From assembly GCF_022581195.2 (NCBI RefSeq), contig NC_061452.1, positions 4,595,501-4,659,500 of the forward strand: a stretch of DNA of 64,000 nt, read 5' to 3'. Below the pieces are notes generated by a model. It was not told where the DNA came from. It saw only the letters and a list, made by a program, of their open reading frames with translations, and ran no database searches. Source of the stretch: Helicoverpa zea (lineage: Eukaryota; Arthropoda; Insecta; Lepidoptera; Noctuidae). The translations under genes and the position numbers were made by a program. The number at the start of each line of letters is the position of its first letter. Positions within the stretch are counted from its first letter, which is position 1. Of the stretch, positions 24,831-36,737 are shown piece by piece.

Positions 24831-27800
24831 TTCTACATACCAGAAAAATTACATCTAATCTACATAATAGAGACGCAACGAACGTTATAGCAGTGTCTAT
24901 GTTGCAACTATCATACTAATTAAGTATATATCTTTGACAAATCTGGTTTTACAGAATTGATATTTTTGAGGTTTTTGAAGCTTACAATACCGACAGTCCA
25001 AAACTAGATTGGAGTCTTAAAAACCTAATTTTCAGGTAAATTCCATTAGATTGGACCAAACATGGCCCAACTATCAAACGATTAAGCTAGACATAGGTAT
25101 TTTATGATACTATTACTCAGAAGCCAGTAGGTAGTAGAAAGGAAGCCGATGTACCACACAGGTACCCAATAACTAGAATTGGTTAATCTTAACGGTACCT
25201 AATCATTTAAAGTTTTATGACAAGATAATGTGGGTAGTGCCATATTGTTTCATGCACTTCTATTGCACCCAGTGTGCAGAATTATTATTCCATAACAAGG
25301 TTTCGTTCAACAGCGAAGTTGGTGGTTAAATGCGTCTACTTACAACTTTTTACTAATGTCCAAACAAGTTTAACCAGATTTATCCAGTCCAAGGCAACGA
25401 CATACACTGCGGATGGGTTGGACGAAGAAATGATCGACAAGAAACGACTTTGTTGCATATTTTTCGCAAGAATCTTCCAGAAATCAAGGGCCTAATTATT
25501 TTTACAATAAGCTGCGTACATTCCTTGTTATACCGGCTCGACCATCGACACAAGGAGTCGAGGACTCGTATCGCATGCAACGCACACCGCTGCATTGCGT
25601 AAACCTCAGACGATGAAGGCCGACATACGGAAACTTTGCTTGAATCGCAAATTGCTGCTAATTTTGTACTCATGTATCTGTTAGCCTAACATAGTATTCT
25701 TTACTACAACAGCTAAGACGCTCAATTTACCTACTACAAAATAGTTGTACAGGTATCTTTTTGAATGTGCTCTTTAGCATTCGAAGGTAAGGTACCTACT
25801 TAAATTTTTCCTCGTACATGTACTTGACATTGTAGCGCGCTACGCCCACCTATTTCATAAATATACAGCGATAGAATAAAGATAGTCGATTTCGATGGAA
25901 CCTCCTCGTGACTCTTGACATTGAGAACTTCTACGACATAGCTATGCTTTGATAGGCTGCTTACAATAACACTTGGTTTTATGATGTTAGGAAAAGTAAG
26001 GTCTACGTTAAAAGTTTCATTGCCTTAATTGTCATTGTTTCTTTTTGTATTAATACAGCATTGACCGGTGAAACTATACTGTATCGGTGCAATATTAAAT
26101 GAAAATATTATTTTGGCCCTAATTTGAAAAAGTTACCCGAGTCCTACATAGATACCACTTGAGACACTTGAGCGTTTGCGGGTTAAGATTTCAATGATGT
26201 GACGTTTGACTAGTGACGTTACTACAGCTAAAAAAGTAAAGTGGCTTGGCTTGGTAATTAACTTTACGATATAGTGTTTGACCTCAAAAATTGGGAGAAC
26301 AAACTCCAATGTAAGCGAAATAATTCTATCTAAGACTCCAATTTTGTTAATGGAAATTGCCCTCGTTAATGCAGAGAAAATTGAACACAGCTGCGAAAAT
26401 TCATTAATTTTCAATATCACCAATTATCAAGGCCAAAATTGTACAAGCTGAAATATTTTATTATTTCTTGGTCAAAAAGATACTATTTCATATTGTTGAA
26501 GCTGTAATAATTTATTGAATCCAATCCAGGGACTAATCTGTTCTGTTATTGTCATAGTTCAGCGGCTGGATTTGAATTTCGATATGGAGTGAAGATGAGT
26601 AGGTCGGTAATGTGATAGGACCCCAAGATAATCTTGATCTGGGGTTGAATGAATAGTTTCACACTCTAAGGATGCAATTGAAACAGCCAGCACCCACATA
26701 GAGAAAGAAAATATAGTTAACAGTATGAACCAACTCCAATCCAAGCATAATCCAAGAAACGTTGCTTTGTTTACATTCTCTTTGGCCTGTTGACGTAAAT
26801 GTCAATTCTGCAAAATGCGTACGAAGTTTACAAGTTTACATCAGCGGTTTTGCATCATTGATGTGTCAACATAACGAACCTCTTTAGTTCAAAGTAAACA
26901 AAACACAGGGACTTTGACCTTTCTTTTGAGTTCATAGGTACTTAAGAAACAATAATAATTGTATTTTCTATTCATGCTCCCTAGCATCAACTTATCTTTG
27001 TTTTGAAATTTATCTTTAGTGCATTATCTACATTTCTTTGTTACATACAAGCTTCTTTGCAAGGCCGCGTAGTCGTCTAGTTTTTATAGAATCTCCAAAC
27101 ATGGGTTCTCTTTACCTGAATTCCTGGGCGCCCAAATCAACAAGGCACTATTCACGGAATTTTTAGGAACAAGAATATTACAACTTATTGAAAACTACGT
27201 TGATGGTCATTAAATAATTTTTGAATTAGCCTTTAGTTTTGCCAGAGATCTTTGTCAGACATTGAGTCATATTCCAGGGATTTCACTTTTTTTGCGTGAA
27301 TAAGATCTTAGATTGCATGTATTATATTTTTACCTTCTTTTATTCATTCCCTTTCTTTGTGTTTAGATGTCTATTTCACAAATCTATTGCAATACTTTTG
27401 TTTCATAACGTTCCCGATCCGTCTATAAATTAAGAAATATAATGTTTACTGTTTTATAATTAATTAATGCGAAATGTATCACGAGATACGATTGAGCACG
27501 ATGCAGACTAGTTATCTGTCTCCATTATCTCGCGGAGATAACAGTTTGTCTTGAAACTTTGGTAACATTTACGGATCGTCGTTAAAGTAGCAGTTTATAA
27601 CCAATTCACGACAGGATTCTTTACATTTTCTTTACTAGTTTTGTGGCTATTACGACCACTTAAGAAGAATTTAGCATCATTCTTCTTCTTTCGTGTCGAT
27701 GACATGTCTTATAATGAGACCACTTTGTCAGCCACAGCGAGAGCAACATGAGACATCAATACAATATTACACTTTATATCCCTGGGTAATGATTGCTAGG

Positions 27801-28884
27801 CTGTTAAAACGGACTCATAAAATTAACTGCGGTAAAATTGTTGAGCGCAGTACCGTTCAAGCAGTCCGAACAATTTGCAATATCCTCTCTACCATTTAAA
27901 AGAAATCGAGGCATGCTGCCGGCTTTTAATTGAAACACATTTACGTGATGACCATGTCAAACCAGCAACCAGACGAGACGATATTTCAAGGGCAGATCAA
28001 TTCTACATGCTGTTGCCACTAGAACCTAGTCGTCTGTAAAATAAAAGTTTCAGATTGCCATCGACAATAAAAATGGTGATTAATCTGTATCATTGCCTCT
28101 TTAGATTACCACCTCGCCATTCCAGTGTAGAATGTTATAAATCTCTAGAATAACAGACACGGAATGTCTGTAGATTATGTCCTCATTCATAGATGTGCCT
28201 ACATAGTTACGCAGTAGGTGTATCGAACTAGACTGTACGTGGGTTGATCCCCACGGCTTCGCATCATTCCGTGCTGCTAAGTCGAGACACTGCAGACATT
28301 GAGCCAACTCAAAATCGATTTCTAGCAGAGCAAACAGTTTTATTCAGTTCAAGGGCGCATTTACCCTAAAAGGAATTCGATAATTTTGTACATGCAAAAT
28401 TTTATGGCTAGCATTCCTAAATTACGTCTGTCTGCACGATATGGCATATTTCACAGTCAACATTGATTTAGAAGTAGTTATTTAATCATTAAATGCCTCA
28501 TAAAACTTAATAGCGCAAAGTTGGTAATTCTAGAGTGAAAAGCAGAAATGGTCCATTCATTTGGACGACATCCTTCGGTTATTTTAGTCTAACAGCTAAC
28601 TGGTTATAGACGACCTTGCATGACCTCACGCTGAAACTACTGTTGCAGTTACTTTCAGATTACATGATTATAACTCTAGATATTTATTTACTTCTACGAA
28701 TCTCCCTTTACTCAACCCTTTCAGGGTGTCTTGGTGAACAGATGATAGAATAACTTGTATTTACATCTGAAGGATGCTTCTCAGCTTAATCAGTGTAATC
28801 GTGTGTAGTGTGTTTTCAGTGTATTTGTGTGTGGCACTTTACAGGTTCAGTCAAAAAGAAACTAAGAAATAATTAAAAATTTAA

Positions 28885-28890
28885 TTTATT
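28885..28890 (-). terminator. Polyadenylation signal of the Spot14-family gene
   Basis: AATAAA on the minus strand, about 140 nt downstream of the stop codon at 29030. The implied 3' UTR contains the repeated 11-mer tatatgtacag (near 28942 and 28970). Confidence 0.5.
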
Positions 28891-29029
28891 AAATAACCTT
28901 TAACTTACTGAGAATCCCATACACGCCGGGCCCTATTAACCTATATGTACAGTTCGGCCCGCTTACTCTATATGTACAGCACGTGCCGGGACAGGCTTCA
29001 ATCACAGGAATATTACGTAGGCATTCGTC

Positions 29030-29492
29030 CTACACCGGTGCACCGACTTCTTCTTGGTATGATCTCGTGAGGTGCGCCGCGGCGGCGGTCAGCGAGCGGA
29101 GGGAGCGGCGCAGGCCACGCAGGTGTCGCCGGCACGCGGCCGCAGCCCGCGCCGCCGACTCCCGCTCGTCCTCGCCCTCGATCCCGGAGTCTCCGGCCGC
29201 GCTGGACGCATCGCTCTCCGTGTCACTGAGGTCGGACACCCTCCTGCCCCGCTCCACATGCTCCTCTGCGTCCCCGCTGGACCAGAGCAGCTCAGTCTTT
29301 AGGTCATTCAGCATGGCGAACATGTTGAATGGGTCATCGTCTCCCTCCTGCGGCAAGTTCATCAGGCGGCTGGGCACGAGCACCGTCTCGTCCATCACAT
29401 TCACCATTTTGACGAACTTCTCCATGTCATTGAGTATGCTCTGCTTTGAGAATTCTGTATCATCATGGCGGGCAATTTTGCGCAGGGTGTTC
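29030..29492 (-). CDS. MID1IP1/Spot14-family protein, exon 2
   Basis: This exon supplies most of a predicted 168-residue acidic protein of the Spot14 family (THRSP/MID1IP1). Vertebrate members bind the E3 ligase MID1 and promote polymerisation of acetyl-CoA carboxylase, raising fatty-acid synthesis; that role is inferred here. Visible family signatures are MDETVLVPSRLM at about residues 48-59, after a short helix (SILNDMEKFVKMVN), and a C-terminal amphipathic helix containing HLRGLRRSLRSLT at about 138-153, ending EEVGAPV. Residues ~90-120 are Ser/Asp/Glu-rich and low in complexity. The length suits the family. The minus-strand acceptor ttgttacag precedes base 29492; exon 1 ends with two bases of a split Arg codon that this exon completes, so the frame is kept. 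The stop is TAG at 29032-29030. GC content is much higher than in the flanks. Confidence 0.85.
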
Positions 29493-31066
29493 CTGTAACA
29501 ATGACAAAAATAACATAAGAGACTTGTTCAAACCAAATTTCATCGGCATGGAAATGTAAATAATTTTGTCATTACAACATATTGGGCATACAACGGGAAG
29601 TATTATGTATCTCATTGTTTCTAAAGTTAGACTTTTTTATATTTATAGCGTGTGACTAATAAAATAATGATTACACTATGATTATCCTACTTGTCATTTA
29701 TCTAAATTGGTATGCTGTGTTAGTTTAGCCTAATGGCACAGTTTTAGTGTTGAATGACATGCCAAGCTATGATTTATTGCCAAAACATTTGTACAACATA
29801 TTTTTAAGTATTTTAATTTAAATTCTTTTTAGTTAGTATTAATTAAAGATTAAAAACTGCACTAAGTTTTGTATTTGCAATGCTGTTTGGTGAAAGTGAT
29901 GGGCAACAATAACAGCGAGTGAGAAGCACCATTCACAAATGATTATTTAACAGCACTTGAGGAGAATGTCACTGAATGGCTTCATTTCATTAACTATCAT
30001 GAATGGGAAACAACTGTTTACATATTACATCACCAATTGTTTCCATAACATACCCATATCAACTTATCATATATTCAGAAAATGACAAACCCGTTTCTGA
30101 CCACTCAATAATTTTACAATTTAGATTTGCATACTTTAGCATCTGAACTGTTTAATATACAAAAAGTATTTAATTTTTATATCTATTGATATTTCTTGGA
30201 TAGCAATGTGCCAGTAACAGGCAACAGTTAGTTTCATAATAAGTACAGAGGAAACAAAATGGTTGGTTTGGGCTTGTTGGCATTTCCAAAATGGAGGTTA
30301 TGAGTGTAGGCTGGAATTCCAATTTGCTTAGTATGTAAGTATTATTTCATACTGATTAGTGACAAGGTTGACAGGATAATACTTAGGTAATCAATAAACA
30401 ATACCTATTAAGAAACAACTATTATTGAATATTCCATATCCAAGCCCATCATAACTAGAAGCCCTGCCATTCTTAGAAAAAAAAGCGTGGCTTTATGGTT
30501 AAGTACTAGTGTGACATAACAGGTACTGGATGTTGAATAAAACATGAGGCTCAAGAATTTGGCATGACCTGAACCTTGAATAAAACATTCAATATGGTTA
30601 CAAGTTCGAAGATGAAATATACAATTTACTCAACAATTTTGATAGAACCTTGTTGGTAACAGATATCAAAATGATATTTATTATCAATGGAGTCACTTCA
30701 ATTTTCTGAGTCACTCCGCGCACGCCCAGAATACAGGATAACCTCGCCATGAAACTATTCAGATTGAAATGAATGTTGGAAATACCACACCACCACACTA
30801 CAGGCTCAATGATGAACTCCGGAATTTGTTGAGAAATGACTCGTCAGCAATGTGAAAGGTGGTCAAGAGCGCAGTCATATCAAAAACCTTAGCCGCATAA
30901 TGTATAATGCTGCCACGTATAGTTTCAAAACGTTAGCGTCACCCAAATTCCAGAATGCATCAAGGACGCATAGAAGACAGCGCACAGGGCCACATGCAAG
31001 GGGCATGCAGTATCCAAGCCGAGCCCATCGCCCGTGGTTATATCGTAAAGCATCACTTTTCCGTAC
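29493..31066 (-). other. Intron of the Spot14-family gene
   Basis: 1574 bp bounded on the minus strand by GTACGG (31066) and ...TTACAG (29493), a GT-AG intron. If unspliced, the reading frame from exon 1 continues about 47 codons to a stop at 30925, so intron retention would give a short unrelated protein. No repeats were recognised in it. Confidence 0.7.
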
Positions 31067-31110
31067 CTGCTATTCTCCAATTTGCTCGATATGTCGGTGT
31101 TGAAAGACAT
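31067..31110 (-). CDS. MID1IP1/Spot14-family protein, exon 1
   Basis: Begins with ATG at 31110 and encodes MSFNTDISSKLENS plus the first two bases of an Arg codon. The donor AGCAG|GTACGG agrees with the splice consensus. Joining it to 29492 gives an uninterrupted 507-nt coding sequence including the stop. The ATG lies about 165 nt downstream of the expected start site from the TATA box at 31302-31309. Confidence 0.7.
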
Positions 31111-31301
31111 TTTCTCGTGTTATTTAACAATATTTAAATATCACTGAACACACACGCCCCAATTTTTTGTGATGTCACTATAAAATTGACGTTTACGCGG
31201 CTTGCGAAACAACGCGAACTGAATTAAACTGACGGTCTCCGACAAGCACCCGCACGCAACGGAGAGGTTTGACGTTTTGCTAGAGGTGGGGAGCGTTCTC
31301 G

Positions 31302-31309
31302 TATTTATA
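31302..31309 (-). promoter_or_regulatory. TATA box upstream of the Spot14-family gene
   Basis: TATAAATA on the minus strand, about 190 bp upstream of the start ATG. Transcription would begin near 31275-31280, giving a 5' UTR of about 165 nt. The initiator sequence was not clear. Confidence 0.5.
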
Positions 31310-31550
31310 TGACACGATCATACGATGCGGGGGAAGCGAACTTTGAATTTTATCAGTGTAGGTATTATGGAATAACTACCTAATGATATTAATTTAATCG
31401 ATGTTATTAAACACTACTAATGAAATAAATAGTTCTGTTGTTTTGGTGCACAGTTAAGACCATGTTTCTGTTATGAAAACAATATCAGCTTGATTATTTT
31501 CCGTTCGGCCGGGCGCGTCCCACAGAAGTCACACCACATACAGCGCCGGT

Positions 31551-31615
31551 GATTGGTTGGTCTGAACCCCAGTCTTTTTTCCATTGGTCTAATAGTTTAG
31601 TGCCTGGCGCGGGAA
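31551..31615. promoter_or_regulatory. CCAAT and E2F-like promoter block
   Basis: Two ATTGG (inverted CCAAT) motifs at 31552-31556 and 31583-31587 are followed by GGCGCGGGAA at 31606-31615, which matches an E2F site on the opposite strand. The block lies about 240 bp upstream of the TATA box of the leftward gene and could drive a divergent rightward transcript. Confidence 0.4.
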
Positions 31616-33909
31616 TTTTAAATCTTGGCCCGAAAGATGCTCATTCATAATTTGTCGGATGTTTGATAACTGCGCTTTCATTGTTTCTATTTAAACGTCT
31701 GGAATTTCCGTTATTTTTTTTAAAAATATAAGTTTTCGCAAATCCCGAAAAATGAACTCCTTTGTTTAATTAGTTTTCAACATGGTTACAAACCACTGAA
31801 TATGCATGGTAAGTACCTTTCTTTCAGTAAATAAGGTGAAAGGTCTGTAGAATAGTTGCTTATTTATTGTATGCTAAGTGTTGAATTGATTACCCCTATT
31901 TACTTACGCACAAACAGGTAACTACTGAGGTGTTCGTACGTACATTACCTATTAAATGTTTGAATAATTATACCTAATTATGATAAAGAAGTAAAATCCT
32001 TAGCAAAAATTAAACACTATCCAGCTTTGTTTAGTAAGCTACCTATTTTAAAGTTTTTGTAAGTATCGATATTTTTATAGTACTTAGGTACATGCCTATG
32101 CCTACCATAAATCCCACCTCTAGATTTTACCTTTTAAATTATTCTACCTACCTACCTACTTAATAACAGTGTTGCACTATGAACATTTAATTAGAATATT
32201 TAATTGAAAATACTTAGATAGGTATCTTAGGTAATTCCTTATTTAGTGGGTCTGTAGGTGGTTCATAGCATCATTCAGCCATCATACAATGATTATTTTC
32301 ATTATAGGTAAGTAAACTTACTTCAAGGTAACAACATAGCTCGGTAGGTGCCTACTTACAATATTGTTATTGATCATCTGCTGAGGGATTTGAACCGTCG
32401 TCCTAGTCCTAACTAAATATTAGACGTCAAATACTCGACCGATGCTATTTGTGTCACTAAAGATCTTGAAAGTGCATCGCAAACATAGGTAAGTAGGTGG
32501 CTAAATGTAGCTGGCGCATTCAATAGATAGTAGATAACTCCATTATGCCTAGGTACGCATCTATCTAAAAATATAGACGTTTGACGACAGAAACTGAGGC
32601 GCCAGATGTTATTTTTGGAAGATTTCTGTACTGCGGCAAGAACTTCGTTTGTCATCATTTTTCGGGCTAAGGGCTCTTTGCTTCTTTTTGTCAACGTACT
32701 TATCAGATCCAAGAATTACTGGCTATGCCCGAGGGTTCATTCGGTTACAAAAGGAATCTAATACAAGATTCTTCTTGCCTACGTACTTCGAGAGAGGCTT
32801 GCTTGCCACGCACCACATTGTTTTGGTTATAATCTCTATGTGCTTGCCTAATAAGGTTATATTTGATTGGACCTCCAATGTGACTCTTTGGTGCTTTACT
32901 TCAATAGAAAATATTTATTAATGTCCAATAAAAAAGAGTTGACGTTAGGAGTCCTAACGCTATTACTGTTTTTATGTGTACAAACAACTGTGTGAACAGA
33001 GGAAGTGGGACTGTAGCCACAGTCCTACAGCCTGTGTCTGAAGGCTTCCAGACACAGGACGACAAAGGCTTCTGTGTCAACCCAAAGATTATAATGTATA
33101 GCTGGTTTAAAAACATTGTGTTCCATACTTATTTAGTTACTTTCAGACCACTATTGACACAGGTTCCCAGTTTAAGTTCAATGCCTAGTTTAACTTGATG
33201 GTCACGCGACGTGCGGATGAGTTTTCAGGTAGCGTGTCGCATGAAGTTGGCGGGCAGCCATTGGCATAATGCTGATGACCTGCGCTCAACTTTGTCACAA
33301 TAGAATTTTTTCTAGCACTGAAGATAATGTTGGTAGGTCGGTAATTAAGTATGGTATAAAATATCTTAACTAGTAATTATAAGAAGGTACCCTATTAGTA
33401 GAATAGCGAAGGTAGTGGCAAACTTCTTATTTTAGAAGGAGCGAAAATTGATGTTAAGTTCTAAAGGTTTTCCCACAGTTGTTTACTATTTTTTGCTATG
33501 CCATGATGTAGGAAACACAAGCATGTTAACTTCAAAGTATTTTCTTATGTATTTTGTTGTTTACCATGATCACGATCACAATAGATTTTTCAACCGTCAT
33601 TGCTGGTGACTTCTTAGTAGTGAATCGTCATACATTACATGACTCCAGATTTTATAGGTCGTTTCATACTTCTATGACTAAGGTACGCTCAACTATACTG
33701 AATCATCCATCACTGAAAACTGATACTTACTTTGTATTATGTTTATATGAAGGTACTTATGTGCCAACTTCACTACACCTAGGCATAGATTACAAAACAG
33801 TTACTATGTATGTAAACCTACGTGGTAATTTACGCAATTAAAAAAAATGACCCTTGTTCTTGATCATCTTTCCCGCCGAAATTGTTAAATTCCATATTTG
33901 CTGGAATAG
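31616..33909. other. No gene confirmed; possible first exon and hairpin cluster
   Basis: A good donor (GCATG|GTAAGTAC) at about 31808 follows an ATG at 31802-31804, as expected of a first exon rightward of the CCAAT/E2F block, but I found no matching downstream exon. At 32389-32410 a perfect B-box (GGTTCAAATCC, minus strand) hints at a tRNA-derived repeat without a clear A-box. Three close inverted repeats lie at 32943-33058. The rest is unrecognised. Confidence 0.35.
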
Positions 33910-34408
33910 CTCTGTTACCAGGAATAATCTGTAAAACGTATTATTTCCTGCAAAAAGAAAACAGTTCGCTAAAACCACGCATATTTTCGTGATTGGTCAC
34001 ATGAAAACATTTGAACATCGAACGATGCGATAAGGCCGTAGTCCGTACGTATCATTTTTGGAAGTTGCCAGAGCAAGTTAAAAAGATCTGCATAGTTACT
34101 ACATTGAATTGAACCTAGAACCAGTTCTCTTCTAATTTAAGGCAGAAGCATTTCTATTTATAGTAGGAATACGTATATTATGACCGTTACGTTTAAAAAA
34201 AGCAGGTAATTTTATCAATTTACCTCTAATCTTCCGTCACTAAACTAAAAGTGAAATATCTACGGAATACAATTTATTTTGCTAATAACTTACATAGTTC
34301 TAATTATTTTTAGATTTTTTTTATATCTTGTTAGCGTTCTTTGTCAATAAAACGTATTTTGCCATTGACATAAGGTTCCTTATAGATCAATCAAAAGGGT
34401 CATTAGCA

Positions 34409-34438
34409 CCTGAACCTGAACCTGAACCTGTACCTGAA
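34409..34438 (+). repeat. CCTGAA hexamer array, expanded in the left arm
   Basis: Several tandem units (cctgaacctgaacctgaacc...) lie here, while the matching place in the right arm (near 44130-44150) has one unit plus unrelated bases. The change happened after the arms formed. Confidence 0.8.
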
Positions 34439-35623
34439 CTCATATTAATATTTATGTTCATACGAATAATAATAACACAAAAGCCGATCAATCTTTCAGT
34501 GTTAACCTCCGTCACTTTCCAAATGGCTGAAAACAAAACATTTTCGTACGTCACAACGAGGCCAATATTAATCAAAATATTATTATTATCCTAAGCTTTA
34601 GAGTAGTTTCATCAGATTATGTTTTTATCGATACTCTGTATCGGATACAACAAAACAAATGAATCGATAAGGTCGTGATGCTAAAACAAGCGTTGTCCCC
34701 TACAGCAATAAAGTCTGGATTACTGTATAGATTGTAGACTGTTTGGCTGGCCACTGACGTAGACGATCTATTTATTATTTGCAGCGCTTACGCATCACAT
34801 ATGTATATACCATACCATATTTTGCTACTAAGAAAATGTGAATGAAAACATGGATGCATTCTATATGACGCATGTAAATCCCGAAAACGTGATGTTTTTC
34901 TAATGAAGCTAGCTATTTTTTTTTTGGTTGGCTGGAAATTCCTGTTTCTATTTTCAGTTTTGTTGATGTAGGATAACTAGGAACTACTAGATTCGTATCA
35001 GTTTACCGTTAGATATAAATGCCTGCACCGCTATAGCGTTTCCATGTTATGATAATTTTCTGCGGTTTATACCCAACACCAGACAGTTCGCTAAGCAAAG
35101 CCTGCGTCATCAAAAGTTTTGTTGATCATTGTATTACAATGTAGGTACCTCCCTTCAACAATTTCCTTATTTCTACACCGTTTCCCTGTTATTAACATAG
35201 AGTTGCTGAAACAATGACTTCTACATCCAATGTGTGTTAATAAACTCTATTTATATCTGGTACAGATTGAGACATATTCAATTGCTTATGCAAAAAAATA
35301 TTTGTGTTGCTTTGAAGAGTATCTGGGCTGGTTGTTGTCAACTCAACATGTTGTTAATTCGCTGGGGGTCAGGTTGCCAGGGTTATCAGTTTATCAGCAT
35401 AACTTGTCACGTTCTGATCGCATGCATGACACACCCTCTGCATGCGTCATGTACGAACGTTCTTAGATAAGTAGAAGTACTAGAACTGTGTTCACGATTA
35501 TGACGGTTGCTTATGCAACAGAGACTTCACTTTATTGATTCCGTTGCGATAGTTATAATTTGACTTTTTGACTGCCTTCGCGTTTGTGTAATACTATACG
35601 ATTGACGTGTGGATCCATTCACA

Positions 35624-35700
35624 GGCCCGCCGCTAGCTGTTAGTTCGCCCGCGTGCAAAACTGATTATGCCGCCCTACGACTACATATTATACTGGGTTT
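35624..35700 (+). repeat. hAT-like end fragment (CAGGCCCGCCG)
   Basis: CAGGCCCGCCG followed by 'gcccgcgtgca' and 'tgccgccct' resembles the element end at 45619 read leftward. It is mirrored in the right arm near 42630-42706. Its other end was not found. Confidence 0.4.
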
Positions 35701-35813
35701 TGTAAAAAAAAGAAAAATTCGTTATGATTATAAAATATATATTTTAATTAGGTACAATAATTATATTTGTACTGAAGTGTAAAACTAAGCCACATAATCA
35801 TTACAAACACTTA

Positions 35814-36234
35814 GGTGATCTTCACACTGCCCCGCATCACGCTGCATCTTGCGTGTCGACGCACCTACGCGCGTTCCTGCGGGAGTGCAGATCTGCATCA
35901 TCGTGCGGGTTTTTCACGCACTCACGCGCGTAGGTGCGTTTTGTAAATTCACGCACAGCGAGTTCCATTTTCAAATATACACGTCACGCCCATTCAAAAT
36001 CACGCGCGGCATTGCGGGATTCAGTGTGCCATACCTTGCGTCTCGCCCCGCACCTACGCGCGGGGGTGCGTGTTTCTCCGCATGTATGTGCGTGATCCGC
36101 ATGAACGCGCGTGGATGCATTTTCAGTGTGTTGGACTATGCATGTTTTCCATACAAACGGAGATATTTCCATACAACGGAAAAAAACGCATCCACGCACT
36201 ACGCTGCATCATGCGGGGCAGTGTGATAATCGCC
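35814..36234. mobile_element. PIF/Harbinger-type MITE, left arm only
   Basis: A 421-bp GC-rich element with imperfect terminal inverted repeats (GGTGATCTTCACACTGCCCC and, at the other end, GGCGATTATCACACTGCCCC in reverse complement). TTA flanks both sides (35811-35813, 36235-36237). The right arm lacks it: there the sequence runs from the TTA straight into the next element. It used the TTA already duplicated by its Harbinger neighbour. Internal GC-rich motifs such as GCGCGTAGGTGCGT recur. It has no coding capacity. Confidence 0.85.
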
Positions 36235-36537
36235 TTAGAGCCCCCGCAGACCACAGACTTGTTATCGGCCGATAGTTTGGTCGGGCTCTTAATCAGTACG
36301 CAGATGTAAGCAAGTGCGCACACTATGGCGATTTGGTATCGGCCGATAAACAAGTTTAATGGGCTTCCCGATTCAATTCAAACTAAACTGTCGGCAAACT
36401 ATCGGCCGACCGTATAATCAGTATTGGCTCCCTACCACACGCGCACACATAACGATTTTTTAGTCGACCGACTAAGCCGATAGTTCAGTTCGCTCCGAGC
36501 TTTGACAGCGAATGGTCGGTCGCGCGTGTTTTGTAAA

Positions 36538-36624
36538 ATGGCGTCGCCCAATTCTCAGTCACTTATTTCGGAATCTTCGATCGTAACTTTGATCGAGGAA
36601 GTCGAAAAACGCCCTGCACTTTAA
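36538..36624 (+). pseudogene. N-terminal remnant of a MADF-domain Harbinger protein
   Basis: A 28-codon frame from ATG contains IVTLIEEVEKRPAL, the typical opening of a MADF domain, then a stop. Harbinger elements usually encode such a second DNA-binding protein that works with the transposase. The stop is close to the end of the first MADF helix and the rest of the domain is absent. The mirror copy is at 42130-42216 on the minus strand. Confidence 0.6.
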
Positions 36625-36660
36625 TAATCGAGTAATTTGGAATGCATAGTGTAAAATTTT

Positions 36661-36737
36661 CCATTTAATAATCTATCACTAAAGATATGATGCACCCAAT
36701 ACTCTCGGGCTCTCTTTTTAATTTTCCTTCTCCGGTG
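36661..36737 (-). pseudogene. Harbinger transposase N-terminal remnant
   Basis: On the minus strand this encodes HRRRKIKKRAREYWVHH, resembling the Arg-rich block ending W-V-H near the start of many Harbinger transposases. The frame closes soon after and the catalytic DDE region is missing. The mirror copy starts at 42017 on the plus strand. Confidence 0.5.

Larger units (their letters stand above)
19988..28880. other. Mostly unrecognised AT-rich DNA
   Basis: No coding region with recognisable domains on either strand. A moderately GC-rich stretch at 20380-20650 and a GC-rich, CpG-rich patch at 24590-24830 could be regulatory. At 22787-22813 there is a perfect 12-bp inverted repeat with a 3-nt loop. 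Everything else is featureless to my reading. Confidence 0.4.

Noticed and set aside
28983..29498. 171-codon plus-strand frame over the Spot14-family exon
   Set aside because: Antisense shadow of exon 2; the minus strand has the family motifs and correct splice sites.
32389..32410. tRNA gene suggested by a perfect B-box
   Set aside because: No convincing A-box, acceptor stem or cloverleaf upstream; at most a tRNA-derived repeat.
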